Source: JBOHHM01 sp050725495
GTDB lineage: Bacteria; Pseudomonadota; Gammaproteobacteria; Burkholderiales; Burkholderiaceae_C
Length of the DNA: 7,425 bases
Reading direction: 5' to 3'
Assembly (NCBI GenBank): GCA_050725495.1
Contig: JBOHHM010000284.1
Location: forward strand, 1 to 7,425
Shown: positions 1 to 6,230 of the stretch, piece by piece
How the letters are laid out: each line of letters begins with the position of its first letter
Numbering within the stretch: position 1 is the stretch's first letter
Made by a program: the position numbers and the translations under genes
Notes under the pieces: model-generated
What the model was told of the DNA's origin: nothing
The model's database searches: none
Seen by the model: the letters and a program-made list of their open reading frames with translations, nothing else

Positions 1-134
1 TGATGGCCGCGCTGTCGGGCTGCGAGATGGGCCTGAAGCTCGCCGGCGTCAAGCTCGCCGGCTCGGGCGTGCAGGCCGCGATGGACTACTTTGCCGGCCA
101 TCCGGCAACTGTGCCGATGCAAAAGGCTGCATGA
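1..134 (+). CDS. C-terminal fragment of a PLP-dependent glyoxylate-type aminotransferase
   Basis: Only the last 43 complete codons are present (first full codon at 3, stop TGA at 132-134); the rest lies to the left of the window. The readable peptide includes GCEMGLKLAGVKLAGSGVQA followed by AMDYFAGHP. This strongly resembles the C-terminal helix of class V aminotransferases of the serine-glyoxylate / alanine-glyoxylate / ureidoglycine-glyoxylate group, where a G-x-E-M-G-L-x-L-A-G-V segment and a GGVQAAMDYL-like tail are usual. These are cytosolic PLP enzymes that transfer an amino group to glyoxylate, giving glycine. The lysine that binds PLP is not in the fragment, so substrate cannot be assigned. 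If it were a ureidoglycine-glyoxylate enzyme it would fit the amidase and hydantoinase genes downstream, but this is inference. It is separated from the TRAP genes by 317 bases and is probably a separate transcription unit. Confidence 0.7.
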   Translation, partial: MAALSGCEMGLKLAGVKLAGSGVQAAMDYFAGHPATVPMQKAA

Positions 135-451
135 ACCTTGCAGGGTGGGGCGCTTGTCTGCCCACGCCGTCCCGGCAACAAGTTTCCCGCCCTGCAGATC
201 ACGCCATCCAAGGGTTTTCCCCTGGGTTCAAGCGCCCTCACTCGGCCAGCTAAGGGTAATCACCGAAAGCAAATCGGTTGATCAGGATTGAAAAATGTCA
301 GCTTGTTGTCAACAATGACGTAAACAACAATGTAGACATGAACTTCGCAACCTGATCGACTGCCAGCCACCAACGCCATCCCTCAACCCTTGTCACTCTA
401 GTTTTCCCCCGCCCGTTCCATACCACCACTACAGCACCAGGAGACATCATC
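135..451. other. Intergenic region between aminotransferase and TRAP genes
   Basis: No convincing gene lies in these 317 bases. The left part holds two hairpin-like sequences: GTGGG at 145-149 with CCCAC at 161-165, and CCAAGGG at 208-214 with CCCCTGG at 219-225 around a TTTT loop (one mismatch). Neither is followed by a T-run, so neither is a clear intrinsic terminator, although the first could help end the aminotransferase transcript. The right part, from about 270, is AT-richer than the flanking genes and contains the operator-like palindromes described separately. A weak -35-like TTGTCA at 306-311 overlaps the first palindrome, but no good -10 box was found at the usual distance. AGGAGA at 439-444 is the ribosome binding site of the next gene. 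Confidence 0.6.
303..339. promoter_or_regulatory. Operator-like cluster: TGTNNACA palindromes at 12-base steps
   Basis: TTGTCAACAA at 306-315 is a perfect palindrome around two central bases; it sits inside TTGTTGTCAACAA (303-315), which is also a perfect 6-base inverted repeat around a single T. ATGTAGACAT at 330-339 is a second perfect palindrome of the same TGTNNACA form. A degenerate copy, CGTAAACA at 319-326, lies exactly between them, so the three cores begin at 307, 319 and 331. A roughly one-turn spacing suits cooperative binding by dimeric repressors on one DNA face. TGTNNACA-type palindromes are common for GntR-family (FadR/VanR subgroup) repressors. That family assignment is inference. 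The cluster lies 113 bases upstream of the TRAP binding-protein start. Confidence 0.5.
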
Positions 452-1528
452 ATGAAACAGCCCTCGATCTTCTCGCCCCAACGCCTGACCGGCGTCCTGA
501 CAACGGCCGCACTCCTCGCGGCCAGCCTGCTGGCCACCGGCGCCCAGGCCCAGGACAAGCTGAAGTTCAAGGTCATCGGCCAGCCGCTGGCCACCGGCCT
601 GATCCAGAAGAACAAGGAGCAGCCCTTCTTCGAGAACTTCGCCGCGAAAACCGGCCTGCCGATCGAGGCCGACTACAAGCCGATCGACACGCTGGGCATC
701 AAGGACACCGAGCAGCTGCGCGTCATGAAAGCCGGCCTGTTCGACATCGTCTCGCTGCGCGTGTCGCAGAACTCGCGTGACGAGCCGACCATCCTGGGCC
801 TGGACCTGGTCGGTGCGAGCCCCGACTACGCGACTGGCCGCAAGGTTGCCAAGGCCTACTTCGAGACCGCCGACGAGCGGCTGCAGAAGCAGTTCAACGT
901 CAAGTTGCTCGGCGTCTGGCCCTTCGGCCCGCAGATCCTGTTCTGCAGCAAGCCGATCAGCAAGCTGGCCGACGTCAAGGGCCGCAAGGTGCGCGTCTAC
1001 GACCAGAACCTCGCGAAGTTCGTCGAGATGGTGGGCGGCACCCCGGTGCCGATCTCGTTTGCCGACACGCACCAGTCGCTGTCGCTGGGCGTGGTCGACT
1101 GCGCGATCACCGGCCCGAGCTCGGCCAACTCGGCCGGCTGGCCCGAGGTGACGACGCACCAGCTGCCACTGGGCTTCCAGATGGCGCTCAACGGCTATGC
1201 GATCTCGCTCAAGGCCTGGAACCAGCTCAAGCCCGACCAGCAGGCCAAGCTGAAGGCGGCGTTTGACGGCCTGACCGAGGAGATCTGGAAGTACTCGGAA
1301 GAGCTGTTCAACGACGCGCTGAACTGCAACGCGGGCAAGGACCCCTGCACCACCGGCAAGAAGTTCAAGCTGACCCAGGTGGCGGTGACGCCGGCTGACG
1401 GTGAGCTCGTGCGCAGCGCGGTCAGCAAGGTCAGCCTGCCGGTTTGGGCCGAGGTCTGCGACAAGTCCAACCCCGGTTGCTCGCAGAAGTGGAGCGCCAC
1501 GGTGGCACCGGTGCTGGGGCTCAAATGA
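452..1528 (+). CDS. dctP: TRAP transporter solute-binding protein (DctP family)
   Basis: This 358-residue protein is the periplasmic receptor of a tripartite ATP-independent periplasmic transporter and captures an organic acid for the two membrane subunits encoded next. An export signal is clear: basic start, hydrophobic stretch at about 12-30 and an AQA site predicting cleavage after Ala33. The mature part has DctP features: a K-G-R-K-V-R-V segment (about 176-182) whose Arg181 matches the arginine that usually binds the substrate carboxylate, then GGTPVPISF (195-203) and a DCAITGP loop (216-222) in place of the usual D-G-x-x-x-P. Six cysteines occur, four in two C-terminal pairs (292/299 and 336/343), which may form disulfides in the periplasm. 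ATG 452 is chosen because AGGAGA lies 7 bases upstream and the signal peptide starts there. The family is confident, but the substrate cannot be read from the sequence; a carboxylate is expected. Confidence 0.93.
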   Translation: MKQPSIFSPQRLTGVLTTAALLAASLLATGAQAQDKLKFKVIGQPLATGLIQKNKEQPFFENFAAKTGLPIEADYKPIDTLGIKDTEQLRVMKAGLFDIVSLRVSQNSRDEPTILGLDLVGASPDYATGRKVAKAYFETADERLQKQFNVKLLGVWPFGPQILFCSKPISKLADVKGRKVRVYDQNLAKFVEMVGGTPVPISFADTHQSLSLGVVDCAITGPSSANSAGWPEVTTHQLPLGFQMALNGYAISLKAWNQLKPDQQAKLKAAFDGLTEEIWKYSEELFNDALNCNAGKDPCTTGKKFKLTQVAVTPADGELVRSAVSKVSLPVWAEVCDKSNPGCSQKWSATVAPVLGLK

Positions 1529-2202
1529 GCGGGGGCGTCGGTATCCAGGCGATGGACGCCCGCCCGGCGTCCGCTGCCGCCGCCCGCGCGGCGGCGCCCA
1601 CCAAGGCGATCACGATGAGAGAACACATCGAAAACCTGCTGGCCACCGTGTTCGGTGCCATCTTCCTGCTGCTGTCGGTGGTGGTCGCGGTCGAGACCGT
1701 GAGCCGCAAGGTGTTCAACGTCTCGCTGCAGGGCGCGGACGAGCTCGGCGGCTACGCGCTCGCCGTAGGCTCGACCATCGCCTTCAGCCTGGCGCTGATG
1801 GGGCGCAACCACATCCGCGTCGACGTGTTCCACGAGAGATTTCCGCGCGGCCTGCAGGCGGCGCTGAACTGGCTCTCGATCACCGCGCTGGCCGTGCTCG
1901 GCGCGTTCATCTCCTGGATCGCGTTCAAGGTGATCGGAGACACGCTGCAGTACGGCAGCACGGCGCAGACGCCCTGGGCGACGCCGCTGATCTGGCCGCA
2001 ATCGGTCTGGTACGCAGGCCTGGTGATCTTCGCGCTGGTGGCCTTCGGTTTCGCCGTGCGCGCGACGCAGCTGCTGCTGAGTGGCCAGGTCGATAAGCTG
2101 AACCACGACTTCCACCCGAAGAGCGCGAAGGAAGAACTGAAGGAAGAGCTGGATGACCTGGCGCTGCGCCAGGCCGCCGAAGCGCAAGGAGTGAAGTCAT
2201 GA
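1525..2202 (+). CDS. dctQ: TRAP transporter small membrane subunit (DctQ family)
   Basis: The protein of 225 residues is the small integral-membrane partner of the TRAP system. Four hydrophobic helices are visible at about 38-58, 72-93, 112-136 and 160-180, as in DctQ proteins. E-T-V-S-R after helix 1 and G-R-N-H-I-R-V-D-V after helix 2 (93-101) are family hallmarks. A charged tail rich in Lys and Glu (about 190-215) is probably cytoplasmic. The ATG at 1525 overlaps the stop of the binding-protein gene (ATGA), implying translational coupling. It gives an Ala-rich 30-residue leader before the conserved start, so in-frame ATGs at 1552 or 1615 (M-R-E-H-I) are alternative starts; 1615 would give a more typical N-terminus. 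No strong ribosome site precedes 1525, only GGGG at about 1516. The function is clear, the exact start is not. Confidence 0.88.
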   Translation: MSGGVGIQAMDARPASAAAARAAAPTKAITMREHIENLLATVFGAIFLLLSVVVAVETVSRKVFNVSLQGADELGGYALAVGSTIAFSLALMGRNHIRVDVFHERFPRGLQAALNWLSITALAVLGAFISWIAFKVIGDTLQYGSTAQTPWATPLIWPQSVWYAGLVIFALVAFGFAVRATQLLLSGQVDKLNHDFHPKSAKEELKEELDDLALRQAAEAQGVKS

Positions 2203-3491
2203 GCGTTGGAATCTTTGGCGTCGCCTTCATGGCGATGATCGGCATGATGCTGATCGGCGTCCCGATCGCCGTCTCGATGGCGGTGGTGGGCATTGTCGGC
2301 GGCATCGCCGCCTACGGCGTGCCCTTCATGGACTCGATCGCGCCGGTGGTCTGGGGCGTGCAGAACGAGAACCTGCTGACCTCGATTCCGCTGTTCGTGC
2401 TGCTGGGCGAGCTGCTGCTGCGCTCGGGCATCGCCGACCGCATGTACATCGCGTTGTCGGCCTGGCTCGGTCGCCTGCCCGGCGGGCTGCTGCACACCAA
2501 CATCGGCAGCTGCGCGCTGTTCGCCGCGACCTCGGGCTCGTCGGTGGCCACCGCCGCGACGGTGGGCACGGTGGCGCTGCCCTCGCTGCACAAGCGCGGC
2601 TACTCGATGCGCGCCTCGCTGGGCAGCCTCGCTGCCGGCGGCACGCTGGGCATCCTGATCCCGCCCAGCGTGAACATGATCGTCTACGGCTCGCTGACCA
2701 ACAACTCGATCGGCAAGCTGTTCATCGCGGGCATCATCCCGGGGCTGCTGCTGACCGGCTGTTTCATGCTCTGGATCTGGATCTCCAGCGTGATGAGCGG
2801 CAATGTCATGCGCGAGGAGAAGGTGCCGCTGGCCGAGCGGCTGCGCACGCTGCGCTACCTGGTGCCGCCCGTGATCGTGTTCGGCATCGTGATGGGCAGC
2901 CTGTACTTCGGCATCGCCACCACCACCGAGAGCGCCGCTTTGGGCGTGATCGCGGCGCTGTTCTTCGTCGCGACGTCGGGCAAGCTGAACTGGGAACTGC
3001 TGCGCACCTGCTTCATCTCGACCGCGCGTGTCAGCGGCATGATCCTGCTGATCATCATGGCGGCCTTCATCCTGAACCTCACCATCAGCCTGACCGGCGT
3101 GGCCGAGGCGATGACGAAGTGGGTCGCGGGTCTCGGCCTGTCGGCCACCGGGCTGATCCTGGCGCTGATCGTGTTCTACCTGATCCTCGGCATGTTCATG
3201 GACGTGCTGTCGATGCAGGTGGCGACGATCCCGATCACCTACCCGATCGCCACGGCGCTCGGCGTCGATCCGATCTGGTTCGGCATCTTCATCGTGCTGA
3301 TGTGCGAGCTGGGCCTGATCACGCCTCCGGTGGGCATGAACCTGTTCGTGGTGCACGGCATCCGGCCGGACAAGGGCAGCATCAGCGACGCCATCTGGGG
3401 TGCGATCCCATACGCGATCATCATGATTCTGTTCACGCTGTTGTTGATTGCGGTGCCGCAGCTGGCGACCTGGCTGCCGGCACACATGTGA
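2199..3491 (+). CDS. dctM: TRAP transporter large membrane subunit (DctM family)
   Basis: At 430 residues it has the normal length for DctM, the channel-forming subunit that couples substrate import to an ion gradient, usually sodium. Family motifs appear in order: GVPIAVSMAVVG (20-31), SIPLFVLLGELLLRSG (62-77), TSGSSVATAATVGTVALP (111-128), AAGGTLGILIPPS (145-157), TTTESAA (241-247), GMFMD (331-335) and GLITPPVGMNLF (372-383). The two I-P-P and T-P-P segments correspond to the hairpin motifs of the transport site. Hydrophobic stretches run almost the whole length. The start ATG at 2199 overlaps the stop of the small-subunit gene by 4 bases, and AAGGAG at 2186-2191 gives a strong ribosome site 7 bases before it. 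With the two preceding genes it forms a complete, apparently intact transporter. No truncation or unusual residue was noticed. Confidence 0.95.
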   Translation: MSVGIFGVAFMAMIGMMLIGVPIAVSMAVVGIVGGIAAYGVPFMDSIAPVVWGVQNENLLTSIPLFVLLGELLLRSGIADRMYIALSAWLGRLPGGLLHTNIGSCALFAATSGSSVATAATVGTVALPSLHKRGYSMRASLGSLAAGGTLGILIPPSVNMIVYGSLTNNSIGKLFIAGIIPGLLLTGCFMLWIWISSVMSGNVMREEKVPLAERLRTLRYLVPPVIVFGIVMGSLYFGIATTTESAALGVIAALFFVATSGKLNWELLRTCFISTARVSGMILLIIMAAFILNLTISLTGVAEAMTKWVAGLGLSATGLILALIVFYLILGMFMDVLSMQVATIPITYPIATALGVDPIWFGIFIVLMCELGLITPPVGMNLFVVHGIRPDKGSISDAIWGAIPYAIIMILFTLLLIAVPQLATWLPAHM

Positions 3492-3501
3492 GCACATCTC
3501 C

Positions 3502-4926
3502 ATGACCGATATGCAACTCCTATGGAAGCTGGGTGCAGCTCAACTGCACCAGGCTTACCGCCGCGGCACGCTGACGCCGCGGCAGGTCGCTCAGGCCGCG
3601 CTGCGGCACGTCGATGAGATCAACCCCGCGCTCAATGCCCTGGTGCATCTGCGCCGGGAGGGGTTTCTCAGCGATGCGTCGGCCAGCACCGAGCGCTTCG
3701 CCGCGGGCCGGCCGCTGGGCGATCTGGATGGCATCCCGATCTCCATCAAGGACAACCTGCTGACCGCCGATATGCCAACCACCTGGGGCTGCAAGGCCCT
3801 GCGCGGCCACCTCGACCCGCGCGACGAGGTGGCCGTGGCACGGGCCCGGTCCTCAGGCGCGCTGCTGCTCGGCAAGACCAATGTGCCCGAGTTCACGCTC
3901 GAAGGCTACACCAGCAACCAGCTGTTCGGCACCACGCGCAACCCCTGGAATCTGGCGCTCACGCCCGGTGGCTCCAGCGGCGGGGCGGTGGCCAGCGTCG
4001 CTGCGGGCATCACGCCGCTGGCGCTCGCCACCGATGGCGGCGGCTCGATCCGCCGGCCGGCCTCGCACACCGGGCTGGTCGGCTTCAAGCCCTCGATTGG
4101 CTCGCTGGCGCGCGAGCATGCGCTGCCGTCCTTGCTGCTCGACTTCGAAGTCGTCGGCCCCATCGCGCGAACGGTGGCGGATCTCAAGCTGGTCTTCGGC
4201 GCCTTGCGCGGCCCCTCGACGGCGGACCGGCATTCGCTGGCGGCCGCACAGGCCATGGCACTTCGGCGCTCGCGCCCGGCATCACCCTTGCGCGTGCTCT
4301 ACGCCGAGCGTTTCGGCGACGCGCCGCTGGATCCGCAGATCGCAGCCAGCGTGCGCGCCGCTGTGGGCCGATTGGCCGCGCTGGGTCACCGGGTCGAGGA
4401 GGGCGCGCTGCCGCTTGACCTGGATTTCTTCAGCGAAGCCTGGCCGCAGATCGGCCAGACCGGGCTCGCCGCCCTGTTCAAGCGCCACCCGCAATGGCGA
4501 GATGGCGCAAACCCCAAGTACCTTGAGATGGCGGCACAGGGCGAACGCCTGCCGGCGGCGCGGTTGTGGGAGATCATCGACCGTGTCGAAGCGCTGCGCC
4601 GTGACGCCGCCGCGCTGTTCGAGCGCATCGACGTCGTCGTCACACCGGCCGCTGCCGCGCTGCCCTGGCCCGCCGAGCAGGCGTATCCAACGCAGATCGA
4701 TGGCCGCGAGGTCGGCCCGCGCGGTCACGCGGTCTACACCGGCTGGGTCAACGCGGCCGGCTTGCCCGGCCTGGCTGTGCCATGCCACCCTTCAGCTGAA
4801 GGACTTCCGATCGGCATGCAACTCATAGGCGCCTACGGGGCGGACGAGCTGCTGCTGGACCTCGGCGCCGCCTACGAAGCGGCTGCCCCCTGGAGCGGGC
4901 GTTGGCCCGCACTTGTTCCCGTTTGA
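3502..4926 (+). CDS. Amidase-signature family hydrolase
   Basis: This 474-residue cytoplasmic enzyme belongs to the amidase signature family, serine hydrolases that cleave amide bonds to a carboxylate and ammonia or an amine. The catalytic triad is complete: Lys83 in S-I-K-D-N, cis-Ser158 in GGSSGG (156-161) and nucleophile Ser182 in DGGGSIRRPA (178-187). The 24-residue gap between the two serines equals that in malonamidase E2 (Ser131/Ser155, known from the family). The G-I-P-I-S-I-K-D-N and G-K-T-N-V-P-E-F blocks (77-85, 124-131) are also typical. It resembles GatA in outline, but no gatC or gatB neighbour is present and its place behind a transporter argues for a catabolic amidase. ATG 3502 is preferred, 10 bases after the transporter stop; ATG 3511 is possible. 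An upstream in-frame ATG at 3448 would lie well inside the transporter gene. There is no clear ribosome site, so coupling to the transporter is likely. Substrate unknown. Confidence 0.9.
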   Translation: MTDMQLLWKLGAAQLHQAYRRGTLTPRQVAQAALRHVDEINPALNALVHLRREGFLSDASASTERFAAGRPLGDLDGIPISIKDNLLTADMPTTWGCKALRGHLDPRDEVAVARARSSGALLLGKTNVPEFTLEGYTSNQLFGTTRNPWNLALTPGGSSGGAVASVAAGITPLALATDGGGSIRRPASHTGLVGFKPSIGSLAREHALPSLLLDFEVVGPIARTVADLKLVFGALRGPSTADRHSLAAAQAMALRRSRPASPLRVLYAERFGDAPLDPQIAASVRAAVGRLAALGHRVEEGALPLDLDFFSEAWPQIGQTGLAALFKRHPQWRDGANPKYLEMAAQGERLPAARLWEIIDRVEALRRDAAALFERIDVVVTPAAAALPWPAEQAYPTQIDGREVGPRGHAVYTGWVNAAGLPGLAVPCHPSAEGLPIGMQLIGAYGADELLLDLGAAYEAAAPWSGRWPALVPV

Positions 4927-5003
4927 ACCCACTGCGTTGCGGAGGCTCCCCATATAAAGCATCGAGGCTACGAGGACGCCCGTTGGCGCGTGGCGTCGCA
5001 CAA

Positions 5004-5040
5004 AAAAGCTCGAGTTTGCCTCAGAGCCTGAGAAGCTTTT
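5004..5040 (+). terminator. Possible hairpin after the amidase gene
   Basis: AAAAGCT at 5004-5010 can pair with AGCTTTT at 5034-5040, and inside this CTCAG at 5020-5024 pairs with CTGAG at 5028-5032 across a 3-base loop. The right arm runs into TTTTGATTTT (5037-5046), which is T-rich. The structure lies about 80 bases beyond the amidase stop and could end the TRAP-amidase transcript. A 9-base unpaired bulge on the left arm makes it imperfect. It overlaps repeat copy A, so it may instead be part of that repeat. Confidence 0.35.
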
Positions 5041-5060
5041 GATTTTCGGAGCAATCCCAA
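5024..5060 (+). repeat. 37-base dispersed direct repeat, copy A
   Basis: This stretch matches 6797-6833 on the same strand at 34 of 37 positions without gaps. The differences are G/C at the 7th base, T/C at the 17th and C/G at the 34th. The longest identical core is GATTTTCGGAGCAATC (5041-5056). Both copies lie shortly after the last gene of a unit and about 100 bases before a TGTNNACA palindrome. The repeat is not coding and matches no insertion-sequence end that I recognise. Confidence 0.8.
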
Positions 5061-5116
5061 CCAGGAAGTTTGGGCGCGCGCAGATGATGGCGACTGGGGT
5101 CGGCGAGCATACGAAG

Positions 5117-5138
5117 TGTCCACCGATCTGTATACAAT
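5117..5138. promoter_or_regulatory. TGTNNACA operator-like site before the aldolase-like gene
   Basis: TGTATACA at 5129-5136 is a perfect palindrome of the form seen upstream of the TRAP genes. A degenerate copy, TGTCCACC (5117-5124), begins exactly 12 bases earlier, the same step as at 307-331. The right half overlaps TACAAT (5133-5138), a 5-of-6 match to a -10 box, so a bound protein would block the promoter. No good -35 box was found, and transcription from this -10 would start only about 15 bases before the gene, so the promoter reading is tentative. Confidence 0.45.
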
Positions 5139-5159
5139 TCAGGAAAATTCGACGAACCG

Positions 5160-5918
5160 ATGATGCCGTCCACACCGCGCCGCCCGCCGCGCACCGAGCG
5201 CGAGATCCGTGCCGACCTCGCCGCCGCCTACCGCCTTGTCGCCCTGGCCGCGTGGGATGACACCGTCTATACCGACCTGTCGGCCACGGTGCCGGGCGAG
5301 CCGGGGGTGTACCTGATCAACGAATTCGGTCTCGGCTTCGACGAGGTCACCGCGTCCGGCCTGGTCAAGGTCAACCTGCGCGGCGAGGTGGTCGATGGCA
5401 CAGGTCGGGCGGTCAACCCGACCGGCTTCACGATCCACGGCGCGGTGCATGCGGCGCGGCCCGAGCTTGAATGCGTGATCCACCTGCACGCGCCCTGGGG
5501 CGTCCCTCTCTCCATGCGGCCCGAAGGCCTGCTGCCGACCTCGCAATGGGGCATGCGCCTGCACCGCCGGCTCGGCCGCCACGCCTACGAGGGCCTGGCG
5601 CTGGGCGCCGACGAGCAGCAGCGACTGGTGGCCCAACTCGGCGCGCTCGACGGCCTGATCCTCGACAACCACGGCACGCTGACCGTGGGCCGTAGCGTGG
5701 CCGAGGCTTTCATGCTGATGCACCTGCTCGAACGCGCCGCGCAGGCGCAACTGCGCGCTATGGTGGCCACGGGCGGGCAACTCAAGATCGCCAGCGACGA
5801 ACTCGCCGAACGCACCCGGCGCCAATGGATGGGCGACGGCAGCGAATGGGACGGCGATGCCGAATGGCCCGCCCTGCTGCGCCGCGTCGACCGGCGGTCA
5901 CCCGGATTCCGTGACTGA
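5160..5918 (+). CDS. Class II aldolase/adducin-domain protein
   Basis: The 252-residue protein has the class II aldolase/adducin fold, which binds a divalent metal through three histidines. Here they are His108 and His110 in V-I-H-L-H and His171 in D-N-H-G-T-L; the 61-residue gap between the last two equals that in fuculose-phosphate aldolase (His94/His155). The segment P-T-G-F-T-I-H (87-93) aligns with the aldolase region carrying catalytic Glu73, which becomes Gly89. This is usual in the adducin-like subgroup, so true aldol cleavage is doubtful; a decarboxylase or other metal-enolate role is possible. The usual T-H-I-S near the N-terminus is T-D-L-S (38-41). ATG 5160 is chosen, but the adjacent ATG at 5163 is equally possible; AGGAAA at 5141-5146 is rather far away. 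It opens a three-gene unit with the tautomerase and the channel. Its substrate is unknown. Confidence 0.87.
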   Translation: MMPSTPRRPPRTEREIRADLAAAYRLVALAAWDDTVYTDLSATVPGEPGVYLINEFGLGFDEVTASGLVKVNLRGEVVDGTGRAVNPTGFTIHGAVHAARPELECVIHLHAPWGVPLSMRPEGLLPTSQWGMRLHRRLGRHAYEGLALGADEQQRLVAQLGALDGLILDNHGTLTVGRSVAEAFMLMHLLERAAQAQLRAMVATGGQLKIASDELAERTRRQWMGDGSEWDGDAEWPALLRRVDRRSPGFRD

Positions 5919-5937
5919 ACCACCAGGAGACCCCTTT

Positions 5938-6144
5938 ATGCCGACCCTCCGTGTCGAACTCTTCGAGGGCCGCAGCCCGAAGCAAAAGGCCGCGCTCGGC
6001 CAGGAACTCACCGACGCCTGCGTGCGCGTGCTGGGCGGCAGCCGCGACGGCGTGGACGTGGTGTTCTACGACGTCGCCCGCCACGACTGGGCCACCGGCG
6101 GCGTGCTCTGGAGCGAGCAGGCGCCGGCCAAGGCAACGGACTGA
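5938..6144 (+). CDS. Small 4-oxalocrotonate tautomerase-like protein
   Basis: This 68-residue protein fits the tautomerase superfamily, small subunits that assemble into oligomers and use an N-terminal proline as base in keto-enol shifts. After removal of the first Met, Pro1 is exposed, followed by the hallmark E-G-R-S-P-K-Q-K, placing Arg11 as in 4-oxalocrotonate tautomerase. Near the C-terminus V-V-F-Y-D-V and D-W-A-T-G-G match the family, with Trp50 at the position of Phe50. The position of catalytic Arg39 appears to be Asp39, and a 3-residue S-R-D piece precedes it, so the classic substrate may not be used. ATG 5938 is firm: AGGAGA at 5925-5930 lies 7 bases upstream and the proline must be residue 2. 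It begins 19 bases after the aldolase-like gene, so the two are probably cotranscribed and may share a pathway. Confidence 0.87.
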   Translation: MPTLRVELFEGRSPKQKAALGQELTDACVRVLGGSRDGVDVVFYDVARHDWATGGVLWSEQAPAKATD

Positions 6145-6230
6145 TGGCCCGCCCCTCGCCCGGACCGGGCGTGCACGCCAGCGCCACCGCCCTCCGGCGA
6201 CCGGCCTGCGCTGGCCGGGAGTTTTCCTGA
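6144..6230 (+). CDS. Possible 28-codon linking ORF (doubtful)
   Basis: An ATG at 6144-6146 shares one base with the tautomerase stop (TGATG), and the frame runs 28 codons to a TGA at 6228-6230 that directly abuts the ATG of the next gene. It thus bridges the gap exactly. The peptide (Met-Ala-Arg-Pro-Ser-Pro start) is rich in Pro, Ala and Arg, has no recognisable motif and looks like translated GC-rich spacer. No strong ribosome site precedes it. It might act only in translational coupling, or be chance. Confidence 0.15.
   Translation: MARPSPGPGVHASATALRRPACAGREFS
6168..6179. repeat. 12-base perfect palindrome in the tautomerase-channel gap
   Basis: GGCGTGCACGCC reads the same on both strands and sits in the 86-base gap between the tautomerase and AmiS/UreI-type genes. 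It could form a short RNA hairpin affecting the expression ratio of the two genes, or be a protein site. In GC-rich spacer a chance origin is quite possible. It differs from the TGTNNACA palindromes. Confidence 0.4.

Noticed and set aside
145..165. Hairpin GTGGG/CCCAC as terminator of the aminotransferase gene
   Set aside because: The stem is short and no T-run follows; it was kept only as a note in the intergenic entry.
3448..3501. Upstream ATG for the amidase at 3448
   Set aside because: It would overlap the transporter gene by 44 bases and add an 18-residue Arg/Cys-rich stretch not expected for amidases; the N-terminus from 3502 is typical.
1752..3503. Very long open frame on the minus strand opposite the TRAP membrane subunits (583 codons)
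   Set aside because: It is rich in Arg, His, Asp and Gln, has no recognisable domain and lies opposite two clear membrane-protein genes; this is typical for the antisense frame of GC-rich genes.
3881..4828. Long plus-strand frame inside the amidase gene
   Set aside because: The peptide is Arg/Ser/Pro-rich low-complexity and shares bases with the fully supported amidase frame; it is a frame shadow.
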